Shown here: in pieces, positions 7,290-13,908 of the stretch
Layout of the letters: each line of letters opens with the position of its first letter
Numbering within the stretch: the first letter of the stretch is position 1
NCBI GenBank assembly: GCA_001799365.1
Contig: MGTI01000071.1
Location: 17,037 to 65,678 of the forward strand
DNA from: Desulfobacterales bacterium GWB2_56_26
GTDB lineage: Bacteria; Desulfobacterota; Desulfobulbia; Desulfobulbales; Desulfocapsaceae
DNA: 48,642 bases
Direction: 5' to 3'
Notes under the pieces: generated by a model
The model's database searches: none
The model's input: only the letters and a program-made list of their open reading frames with translations
What the model was told of the DNA's origin: nothing
Translations under genes and position numbers: made by a program

Positions 7290-9449
7290 TTACGCACTCT
7301 CTCCACCGATGGGCAGCAGAATAATGAAGGTCGAGCCCTTGCCCGGCTCACTTTCAACACGTATTTCTCCCTGATGATTCTGAACAATACCATGGCAGAT
7401 AGATAAGCCAAGGCCTGTTCCCTTTACCTCTGATTTTGTTGTATAAAATGGCTGGAAGATCTGAGTAAACTTATCAGTAGCGATACCTATGCCGTTGTCT
7501 TTTATTGCAACAGCTACTTTATTATCTTCATGGTAGGTGCTTATGGTGATCACTCCATTATTTCCGTGGCATGCATCCGCCGCATTTTGAAAAAGGTTGA
7601 GGAGAACCTGTTTGATCTGATCGGGAATCGCGAAGATCTGCGGCAATCCTGTTGTATAGTTGACTACCGTTGAAATTCCTTTACGCTTCAAGTCGCTTTT
7701 GCTCAACAAGATCAAAGAGTCAATAGTCGCATGCACATCCATGAACACTTTCCTGCCTGAAGAAGGGCGATTAAAATCTTGAAGGCTACGAATGAGATTT
7801 TTCATTCGCTCACTTTCACTCAAGACCAAGTCCAGAAAGACCCGGTCCTGTTCCTCCAGTACCAATGTTTTTTTAAATCCTCTGAGAATAGTCATAACGC
7901 TCTGAAGAGGGTTGTTGAATTCATGGGCGATAGAGGCGGACAGTCTGCCTATAGCCGAGAGTTTTTCAACATGCAGGACCTGCTTTTGCGATTCCTGCAA
8001 CTCTCGGGTCCGTTTCTCAACTCTTCGTTCCAGTTCTTCATTCAGCGCCCGAAGCTGTTCTTCAACCTGCTTACGTGTGGTGACGTCGGTTGCCACTCCA
8101 ACGACTCGTTCCATTTTGCTTGCGGCGTCAAAAGTGGCCTGTCCGATTTCCTCCAGCACCACTACGGTGCCGTCGCTACGTATAACCCGGTATTCGGTTG
8201 TGTAGGCATTGGCGGCAGGTGTCAGCTCGTGGATCATCTGCACAAACCGCGCGCGGTCGTCCGGGTGGACCATCTGAAAATGTCCCTTGCCTGTATCATT
8301 GAGAACTTCATCTCCTGAGATTAGGATTGTGGCACAGCTATCGGAGCGGACAACTTGGTCAGTAGCCGGTTGCCATTCAAAGGTAAAGGAACGGCTGACC
8401 AGCAGGGCCTGCTGCAGCCTCTCCTCGCTAACGCGCAACGCTTTTTCAGTACGCCTGCGTTCGATAACCTCTCTTGCAAGAGCCTCATTTGAACTAACCA
8501 TTTCGGCTGTACGCATACAGACCCGCTCTTCGAGTTCTTCTCCAGCCCGGAGCAGGGCCACATTGGTCTCAGCCAACTCTCGAGTGCGCTGATTGACCAA
8601 TCGCTTCAGGATTACCAGCATACCCACCGAAGTCAAAACAAGAGCAAATATGATGATTACAGCAGGGAAAAAATACTTCGCAATTTTTCGCCAAGGATCT
8701 TCAGCATCTAGCCACTTCTGGTAAATTCGCTCGTACTCGCCATTCAACTTGATGATGTGGAGGCCCTGGTTCAGTTTTTCCAACAATTCGGCATCTCCTT
8801 TTTTTACGGCAAAGGAAAAGGTTCTTTTGTAATCCGGAATGGGAGGCCCTACGGTTAGCCCGTTGATTTTGTGTTCCTTGATTGCAAGAGTACCGATGAG
8901 TTTGGAGCAGAGAAATGCATCATGTTTGCCAGAGGAAACGAGCCTGAGCCCCTCCGGAATTGTATCCACCAGGATTAATTTTCCTTCGAATTTGTTCTCC
9001 AGAAGGGCGTGGTGGGCGTAATCTGACCGCATGACCACTATCTCTCTATCATTGGCCGAAGCGAGGTCCTTCAGAATCGGCTTCCCATTTCTGACAAAGA
9101 AGGCATCAAAGGTCTCAGTATGTGGAAAGCTAAAATCGACCAGGTGAGTTCGCTCAGGGAGCTTCGCCACGACGGGTAGAACGTCTATTCGCCCATCAAC
9201 CAAGCGGTTCCAAACATAATCCCATGAGCCGGTGGAGATTTTGACGCGCAACCCCATTGTGTCGGCAACCGCCCTGATCAAGTCCACTGAAAATCCCGTC
9301 GCTTGGCCTTGACTGTCAACCGTCGCATAAGGAGGAAATTCCAGTTCGCTACCTACAAGGATTTCCGATGCCCCCTGGGCACGGCAGACTCGGGAAGTCC
9401 AGGTGGCAAGTGCAATGACAATAAAAAGGATAAGAAAACCTCGATTCAC
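7290..9449 (-). CDS. Hybrid sensor histidine kinase with periplasmic solute-binding domain
   Basis: 719 residues. A signal-like N-terminus (1-25) is followed by a family-3 solute-binding (amino-acid/ectoine-type) domain at about 30-255, starting LVGSELEFPPYATVD. A transmembrane helix lies near 262-285 and coiled coils follow. Next are a PAS domain around 355-475, a HisKA domain with phosphoacceptor in SASIAHEFNNPL, and a HATPase_c with N-box NLFQNAADAC, G1 DNGIGI and G2 GTGLGLS. It should sense a small molecule in the periplasm and phosphorylate a response regulator. None is encoded nearby, so it is an orphan kinase. Translation starts at a GTG with AGAGGTG just upstream. Confidence 0.92.
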   Translation of the reverse strand: MNRGFLILFIVIALATWTSRVCRAQGASEILVGSELEFPPYATVDSQGQATGFSVDLIRAVADTMGLRVKISTGSWDYVWNRLVDGRIDVLPVVAKLPERTHLVDFSFPHTETFDAFFVRNGKPILKDLASANDREIVVMRSDYAHHALLENKFEGKLILVDTIPEGLRLVSSGKHDAFLCSKLIGTLAIKEHKINGLTVGPPIPDYKRTFSFAVKKGDAELLEKLNQGLHIIKLNGEYERIYQKWLDAEDPWRKIAKYFFPAVIIIFALVLTSVGMLVILKRLVNQRTRELAETNVALLRAGEELEERVCMRTAEMVSSNEALAREVIERRRTEKALRVSEERLQQALLVSRSFTFEWQPATDQVVRSDSCATILISGDEVLNDTGKGHFQMVHPDDRARFVQMIHELTPAANAYTTEYRVIRSDGTVVVLEEIGQATFDAASKMERVVGVATDVTTRKQVEEQLRALNEELERRVEKRTRELQESQKQVLHVEKLSAIGRLSASIAHEFNNPLQSVMTILRGFKKTLVLEEQDRVFLDLVLSESERMKNLIRSLQDFNRPSSGRKVFMDVHATIDSLILLSKSDLKRKGISTVVNYTTGLPQIFAIPDQIKQVLLNLFQNAADACHGNNGVITISTYHEDNKVAVAIKDNGIGIATDKFTQIFQPFYTTKSEVKGTGLGLSICHGIVQNHQGEIRVESEPGKGSTFIILLPIGGESA

Positions 9450-9814
9450 ACGGCACCTCTCTAATTTTGTTCCTATATTGCCACTTGATCAAATAATCAA
9501 AGTACTCGCCCAGTGAGGACAATGCTATCCTATCAACACCAGTGAGAATGATCAAAGCTTTCCTTGCACCTGCCAATGCACATCTACAGTTACCAGACAT
9601 ATTTGCCAAACTTGATATTACTGTCCATTGCCGACTGACCTCCTCGGGGCTTCGCTGCCTAAAAGAGACATAGAAACTCCGTGCTTGCCTGAGGGCAACT
9701 CCTCTTTGGATGGATCATGTAAGTGCACCCGGCCGTCGCTGAATGTTGTGTTAAATCTTGAAAGGCTGTAATTTCCTTCGGAAGAATCGAAAAATAGGAA
9801 TCCGGAGGAAGAAG
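9450..9814. other. Divergent intergenic region upstream of the sensor kinase
   Basis: These 365 bases lie between the kinase start (- strand) and the broken DUF4149 gene (+ strand). They contain a short TTGATC/GATCAA-rich patch near 9487-9500. I find no convincing promoter pair, RNA element or gene in it. Confidence 0.5.
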
Positions 9815-10226
9815 ATGATGAAGCTCGCGCAGGTATCTATATTTTTTTATCGGCCAGCGGTCGCTTGCTGAATCGGCGGCGCATCTTTGTGTACTTTTGT
9901 CCTTACCCCCATCATTTTCAAATCATACGATCGGGATACGGCGGGAGGTATTGTCGGAACTCTTTTTCCGGGATATTCCCAATGGGGGGTGTTTTGCGGC
10001 GTGATCGCCCTCGCCGCCATTTTCATGTCGGCAACTATCAAGCGCAGGAAAATTGCCACGAGCATCATCGCAGCTATGCTTGTCATCTCCTCGATCCAAA
10101 CCTTGGTCATTGAACCGAAGGCTGCCGCGCTGAAAAAGCAGATACCATCAGAAAAGTGCACGCCACATCGGCCGGGTTAAACTTTGCGGTAATCGGTGGC
10201 GGCCTCGTTTTGCTTGCCCTTCTGTA
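9815..10226 (+). pseudogene. Broken DUF4149 (TMEM205-like) membrane protein gene
   Basis: A GGAGG 6 bases upstream of ATG 9815 marks the original start. The frame meets an in-frame TGA at 9869-9871 exactly where the family has Trp (W-I-G-G). It then continues with TFVLTPIIFKSY and AGGIVGTLFPGYSQWG, classic DUF4149 sequence with hydrophobic helices. Near 10140-10155 the reading shifts by one base: the expected C-terminal helix (ATSAGLNFAVIGGGLVLLALL region) appears in another frame and ends at the TAG 10224-10226. Two independent lesions mean the gene is dead. Selenocysteine at the TGA is unlikely because the position is Trp in the family. Confidence 0.8.
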
Positions 10227-10304
10227 GGCTTTGTTGGAGGAAATATCCGGAAAACCTGCGATCTTCTGGCAGGACATGGGTTCCGTTCTGCGGCTTTTTA
10301 TTGA

Positions 10305-10425
10305 ATAAGGATTGTCAATGTCACGGAATTGCGCGTTTCTGACCCTGAAGACCGTACCGGCTTTTACATCTACGACCATCTGCTGTTTGAACCGCTGGCA
10401 AAACTGGGCTGGTCGGCTGTGGAGA
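10305..10425 (+). pseudogene. Unidentified gene fragment fused to the arsA remnant
   Basis: A frame open from 10305 reads IVNVTELRVSDPEDRTGFY and then YDHLLFEPLAKLGWSAVEI. This looks like the N-terminal part of a real protein, with a faint resemblance to the pre-ATP-grasp region of ATP-grasp enzymes. It has no good start codon. After about 10425 its coding character is lost, while a different frame becomes ArsA-like, so it seems to be one half of a deletion junction. The identity is a weak guess. Confidence 0.3.
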
Positions 10426-10818
10426 TTCGATCCTCTGGCGCTGATCAACAAGTGGCGTTCTTTGACCGAAAGGATAATTAAATTACTTCAAACAGATACC
10501 AGTGCGAGGGTGGTTGCCAATCCAGAACCCTTGCCCATTGAGCAGGCCTTTAATATAGCAGACTCCTTTGATGATTTCGGGATCGAGGTAAAGGGTTTTA
10601 TCCTCAATAAGGTATTACCGGCAGAGCTTTGCCAGAACCATCCATTCTGGCAGGCAAAATATATTGCTCAGCAGAAATGTCGTGAAATGCATCATAAAGC
10701 CAACATTCGCCCGTTAAAGGAAATTCCGGAATTGATCCGTGATATGCAGATTGACGGTTTTCTGCAAGAAGTCGCTGGTCTTCTCCACAAGACTGATAAT
10801 AAAAATGACCAGCACTAA
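10426..10818 (+). pseudogene. 3' remnant of an ArsA-family ATPase gene
   Basis: From about 10426 the frame reads FDPLALINKWRSLTERIIKLL, then RVVANPEPLPIEQAFNIADS and FGIEVKGFILNKVLP. These correspond to the middle and C-terminal part of ArsA/GET3-type ATPases (the family's PEALPVEQ... GV.VNRVLP region). The P-loop and switch I, all encoded by the missing 5' part, are absent, so no ATPase can be made. An ATG at 10312 opens the same frame, but its first 38 codons are out-of-frame sequence from the preceding gene fragment. The stop at 10816-10818 is probably the original one. Confidence 0.7.
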
Positions 10819-10876
10819 ACAGTAGTCACATCAGTGATAGGATCATGCTCGAATGAGAGATGCGTGAAGGGTAGAG

Positions 10877-11062
10877 ATGGAACAGATAGAAAAGGTCGTG
10901 ACGCAAGCGCATTGCCTGTTCGGTGAACCATCAATATTTGAGGTATTCGATTTACCGAGCCACCAGGAAGTCATCCAAAAGCTCACCGAATTCTACGGGC
11001 CGGTAGATGTTGGGAAGGTGGAGCGATATATCGATATCCTGGATCAGCTGAGATTCCTGTAA
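10877..11062 (+). CDS. Small hypothetical protein, 61 residues, possibly a remnant
   Basis: ATG 10877 is preceded by GAAGG at suitable spacing and opens 61 codons. The product starts MEQIEKVVTQAHCLFGEP and ends ERYIDILDQLRFL; it is amphipathic, acidic and without a signal peptide. It follows the arsA remnant by 58 bases and precedes another broken gene, so it may be an intact small gene or a shortened one. Not recognised. It might have belonged to the same operon as the ArsA-like ATPase. Confidence 0.4.
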   Translation: MEQIEKVVTQAHCLFGEPSIFEVFDLPSHQEVIQKLTEFYGPVDVGKVERYIDILDQLRFL

Positions 11063-11096
11063 CAACAGCAGCCCACAAATCAGCGACAACACGACC

Positions 11097-11592
11097 ATGC
11101 AAACAAACCATATCAAAAACATTGCCATTGTCGGCGCCGGGGCCATGGGGGCGGCTTATGCGGCCATGTTTGCCGATACCGGAGCTTTCTCTCCTTTTTT
11201 CCTTGCCAACGGTGAGCGGTACCGCAGATTTATGGAGAAACCGTTGCGGGTCAACGGGAAAACCTATTCCATTCCAGTCATGCCATTGACCGGTCCGGAG
11301 ACCACCATCCTGTCGGTGATGAACGGCCTGGAAAGTGAAGAGATGGCGCGGCCTGCGGTATCGGAAAAATTAGTCTATGCGATTGCGGTGGGCATCGATG
11401 CGGTACGGGAGGGGGATATTTTTACCTATGCTCGGCCCGGCCGGATCATCTTCGGAGAAGGGACACATAAGGCAGTATCCGGTCGCGTCGTCCGCCTGCG
11501 CGAGGCGCTGAGCCGGGCAGCGATCCCCCATGAAGTACCCGCGGATATGATGCGGATCATGTGGTGAAACATTTATGATCAATGTCGGTATT
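11097..11592 (+). pseudogene. Broken ketopantoate reductase-family (PanE/ApbA) gene
   Basis: The N-terminus IAIVGAGAMGAAYAAMFAD is a clear NADP-binding Rossmann loop. The text then passes from YSIPVMPLTGPETTILSVMN directly into the next conserved block (SVMNGLESEE, YAIAVGIDAVREG, PGRIIFGEG). About 30 residues carrying the usual IVALK-type strand are missing between. The frame then hits a stop after MRIMW, where the family has a second Trp, while FMINVGI continues in another frame to about 11592. The internal deletion plus frameshift rule out function. Confidence 0.78.
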
Positions 11593-11594
11593 TG

Positions 11595-11792
11595 AAGTGC
11601 AAGGCCAAGTTCCCCACCTTCAAGAAATGGTATGCAACGCTGAGTCAAGGGAAACGGGGATCGGTTGCTTACAGAGAATTTTCGGAAATGATGCTGCGGA
11701 AATCATCTCAGGCCATCAAGCAGGCGCAGATATCCCAGCGGATTCAGAATGAATTAGGTCCACGGGTCATATCCGTCGATTTTCCCGGCTGA
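11595..11792 (+). pseudogene. 3' gene fragment, unrecognised
   Basis: About 65 codons with coding character (FKKWYATLSQGKRGSVAYRE, then KSSQAIKQAQISQRIQNELG) directly abut the broken ketopantoate reductase remnant. No ribosome-binding site precedes the weak start at 11592. The last 49 bases overlap the 3' end of the lipoprotein gene on the other strand. It appears to be the tail of a gene joined by deletion. Family not recognised. Confidence 0.35.
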
Positions 11793-12034
11793 TCGTCGCT
11801 ATGAACCTGTGTCGGTTTTTGTGGGGATTCACGATCCCTTTGATTGTCGAATCGAGGGGAAACCCCGAACTCCTGCTGGATTGACTGTTGCTGCTCGAAC
11901 TGCTGTTGATCTGTCCTCTCAGGCCGTTCCCGCTGCAATGTTTGATCCTGTGATTGGAGCTGCCCCATGTTTTGACATGCCATGAGCAACCCGCTTGAAA
12001 GAACTATCAAGGAAATAATCAGCTTCTTCATCAT
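11744..12034 (-). CDS. Small glutamine-rich lipoprotein under a c-di-GMP riboswitch
   Basis: 96 residues. A lipoprotein signal KKLIISLIVLSSGLLMAC gives a lipidated Cys20. The mature part is hydrophilic and strongly Gln-, Arg- and Asp-rich (QQQFEQQQSIQQEF), apparently disordered and without a recognisable domain. Translation may begin at the ATG 12034 or the next codon; no strong Shine-Dalgarno is visible. The transcript carries a cyclic-di-GMP-I riboswitch whose 3' edge is about 37 bases ahead of the start. The protein is therefore probably a surface or periplasmic factor switched by c-di-GMP, for example in adhesion or biofilm. The function itself is unknown. Confidence 0.7.
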   Translation of the reverse strand: MMKKLIISLIVLSSGLLMACQNMGQLQSQDQTLQRERPERTDQQQFEQQQSIQQEFGVSPRFDNQRDRESPQKPTQVHSDDQPGKSTDMTRGPNSF

Positions 12035-12070
12035 GTTAAGGGGACGGTCTGTATCGGCAATAAAAGAAAT

Positions 12071-12172
12071 GAGGTAACCCTGCTACCTTGTCACAACTTT
12101 TTTAGGGCTGCGATTTAGGCCAGTGGCTTTGCGTCCCCATCTTTCGATCAGGTTTGCTTTTCCCTGTTCAAT
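12071..12172 (-). ncRNA. Cyclic-di-GMP-I (GEMM) riboswitch
   Basis: On the - strand the GEMM-I conserved core is present in order: GCAAACC, a CGAAAG tetraloop hairpin, GGGACGCAAAGCC, a three-base spacer, GGCCTAAA, a variable stem, and GGTAGCAGGGTTACC, the 3' hairpin that also occurs in the Vibrio Vc2 RNA (there GGUAGCGGGGUUACC). The only visible weakness is one mismatch in the tetraloop stem. It lies about 37 bases before the Gln-rich lipoprotein gene on the same strand. I see no clear terminator between them, so control may act on translation or on RNA stability. Confidence 0.9.
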
Positions 12173-12256
12173 ACAGTGTGCATCATCAACGAAGAGGTCA
12201 ATGGAACGCCCCCCACGAATTCGGTAGCTCTCAATAATGGACTATCTCGGGTAACG

Positions 12257-12358
12257 ATGCTGAGTAAAATCATCTCAGGTTACCAAACAGGCGCAGACAT
12301 CGCCGCCATCGATGCCGCTATAGCAATTGGCTTTCCCTGTGGCGGTGTGCCGAAGGGA
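12257..12358 (+). pseudogene. 5' fragment of a molybdenum-cofactor-carrier-like (YpsA/LOG-type) gene
   Basis: Thirty-four codons read MLSKIISGYQTGADIAAIDA followed by AIAIGFPCGGVPKG. This matches the conserved N-terminus of putative molybdenum carrier proteins (KIISGGQTGADRAALDAA..., GG-W-PKG). After this the frame becomes unrelated sequence and runs into the tRNA-Arg region. About 80 percent of the gene is missing, so it is a dead fragment, lying just beyond the riboswitch on the other strand. Confidence 0.65.
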
Positions 12359-12394
12359 GACCACACAAAGAACAGGATGTGGACAAATGTGAAC

Positions 12395-12437
12395 AAAAAA
12401 CAAACGGGGAATTGCAAAATTTTCCTTTGCAACTCCC
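12395..12437 (-). terminator. Rho-independent terminator of tRNA-Arg
   Basis: On the - strand a 12-base stem (GGGAGTTGCAAA with TTTGCAATTCCC, one G-T pair) is followed by CGTTTGTTTTTTG. It lies immediately downstream of the tRNA-Arg 3' end. Confidence 0.85.
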
Positions 12438-12446
12438 GGTTTTTAT

Positions 12447-12522
12447 TGGTACCCTCGGCGCGAATCGAACGCGCGACACCAGGATTAGGAATCCTGTGCT
12501 CTATCCCCTGAGCTACGAGGGC
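12447..12522 (-). tRNA. tRNA-Arg (anticodon CCT)
   Basis: A 76-base cloverleaf with encoded CCA. The 7-bp acceptor stem (GCCCTCG with CGAGGGT, one G-U), the D arm GCTCAGGGGATAGAGC, the anticodon stem CAGGA/TCCTG enclosing TTCCTAA (anticodon CCT) and the T arm with GTTCGATTC are all intact. It decodes AGG. It lies between the glg operon and the gene graveyard. I looked for a duplicated tRNA 3' end as an integration scar and did not find one. Confidence 0.97.
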
Positions 12523-12543
12523 AATTTGATTTAATCAGGCGCA

Positions 12544-12571
12544 ATAATACTCAAGTTTTTTCAAAGCGCAA
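12544..12571 (-). promoter_or_regulatory. Putative promoter of tRNA-Arg
   Basis: On the - strand TTGCGC (12566-12571) and TATTAT (12544-12549) are spaced by 16 bases, placing the transcription start a few bases to some 15 bases ahead of the tRNA 5' end. By-eye match only. Confidence 0.45.
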
Positions 12572-12624
12572 TAAATTTTCATCGTTCGGCGGAACGTCGT
12601 TTTTAGAGAAATTTGCTTTATTTT

Positions 12625-13908
12625 TTACGACTCTTCGTCATTCAGCAGCGATTCACCGTCGTCGACGGTTTTACCGGGATAGTGTTCTTCGGCGATGCCG
12701 CTGTCGATAACGCAGTTTCTGCCGATCCGCTGTTCTGCCGGGACGTTTGCGCCTTTGCCGATAAGCGTTATGCCGGTATAAAGGTGACTGGGCTTGAGGC
12801 GATTGGCGATGGTATAATTCTGGCCGAAGCCGATTACCGCCTTCTCGCCGACCACCACCCGCTTGTCCAGGATCGCCAGGTCGACCGTCGCGCCTTTCTC
12901 GATGATGCAGTCCTGGAAGATAATGGAATCCTTGACCACGGCGCCTTCTTCGACGACTACCCCGGGGGAAAGCAGCGAATTGATGACGGTCCCTTTGATG
13001 ACGCTGCCGGCGGAGACCATGCAGTGCTGCAGGTGGCAACCCTCGACAAAGCGGGCCGGAGCCCGGTCGGCCGGACGGCCGTCGGCTTCGATATTGGTCC
13101 TGATCTGCCACTTTTGCGGTGAGATGCCGCTGTCTTTCTTCAGGACATCCATATTAGCTTCCCAGTACGCCGGAATGGTCCCGACATCGCGCCAATAACC
13201 GTAGAAGGGATAGGCAAAGACATCATCTTCGGCCAGCGCCCGCGGCAGGATATCGATGCCGAAATCGTTTTCCTCCCGGTCGCGGGAAAGCGTGTCGATC
13301 AGGTAGTTATAGTCAAAGACATAGATCCCCATCGAGGCCAGATTGGTCTTCGGCTCCTTTGGTTTTTCCTCCCAGCCGATGATCCTGTCGTGCTTATCGA
13401 CGATACCGGCGCCAAACTGGTACATCTGGTTTTTCGGCACGACCATCATCGCCACGGTCATATCGGCTTTCTTGGCCCGATGAAAGCCGATCATGGCGTC
13501 GAAATCCATATGGTAAATATGGTCTCCGGACAGAATCACCACCTCCTCGGCGGGATTGGCCCGGAGGAAATCGAAATTCCGTCGTACCGCATCGGCGGTA
13601 CCCCGATACCAGTCGGACTCTCTTTCCCCAGTGCGCGGCGGCAGAATGCTCACGCCCCGGCTTCGTCCGGTAAAATCCCAGGCCTCGCCCATCCCGAGAT
13701 GACTCATGAGCGAGAGCGGCTTGTATTGGGTTAGGACGCCGACCTTTTTCAGCCCGGAATTCATCACATTACTGAGGCTGAAGTCGATGATCCGGTAAAT
13801 CCCGCCGAAGGGCACGGCCGGCTTGGCGCGCTTCTGCACCAGGATGTTGAGGCGGCTGCCGACGCCGCCGGCCAGGATCAGCACCAGCGCTTCTTTTGCT
13901 CTCTTCAT
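12625..13908 (-). CDS. glgC: Glucose-1-phosphate adenylyltransferase (ADP-glucose pyrophosphorylase)
   Basis: 427 residues, normal for GlgC. It makes ADP-glucose from ATP and glucose 1-phosphate, the committed step of glycogen synthesis. The nucleotide loop ILAGGVGSRLN, the KRAKPAVPFGG block, WYRGTADAV, catalytic SGDHIYHMDF and the sugar-phosphate-binding WEEKP are all present. A left-handed beta-helix C-terminal domain follows, with VVEEGAVVKDSIIFQDC-like repeats. The ATG at 13908 overlaps the stop of the upstream paralog (ATGA), so the two are translationally coupled and could form a mixed enzyme. Confidence 0.93.
   Translation of the reverse strand: MKRAKEALVLILAGGVGSRLNILVQKRAKPAVPFGGIYRIIDFSLSNVMNSGLKKVGVLTQYKPLSLMSHLGMGEAWDFTGRSRGVSILPPRTGERESDWYRGTADAVRRNFDFLRANPAEEVVILSGDHIYHMDFDAMIGFHRAKKADMTVAMMVVPKNQMYQFGAGIVDKHDRIIGWEEKPKEPKTNLASMGIYVFDYNYLIDTLSRDREENDFGIDILPRALAEDDVFAYPFYGYWRDVGTIPAYWEANMDVLKKDSGISPQKWQIRTNIEADGRPADRAPARFVEGCHLQHCMVSAGSVIKGTVINSLLSPGVVVEEGAVVKDSIIFQDCIIEKGATVDLAILDKRVVVGEKAVIGFGQNYTIANRLKPSHLYTGITLIGKGANVPAEQRIGRNCVIDSGIAEEHYPGKTVDDGESLLNDEES

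Noticed and set aside
9869-9871. TGA as possible selenocysteine codon in the DUF4149 gene
   Set aside because: The position is Trp in the family, no SECIS-like hairpin is evident right after it, and a second frameshift shows the gene is decayed.
10312-10425. ATG 10312 as the true start of an ArsA-like protein
   Set aside because: The first 38 codons lie out of frame over another gene fragment and show no ArsA resemblance; the ATP-binding part is absent.
12176-12511. A 111-residue + strand frame across the tRNA-Arg
   Set aside because: It runs from the opposite strand of the riboswitch through a pseudogene fragment into antisense tRNA sequence; only the fragment at 12257-12358 is meaningful.
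12400-12540. An att-type duplication of tRNA-Arg marking an integrated element
   Set aside because: I searched the neighbouring 2.5 kb by eye for the tRNA 3' end (CCTCGGCGCG-like) and saw no second copy; no integrase is present.
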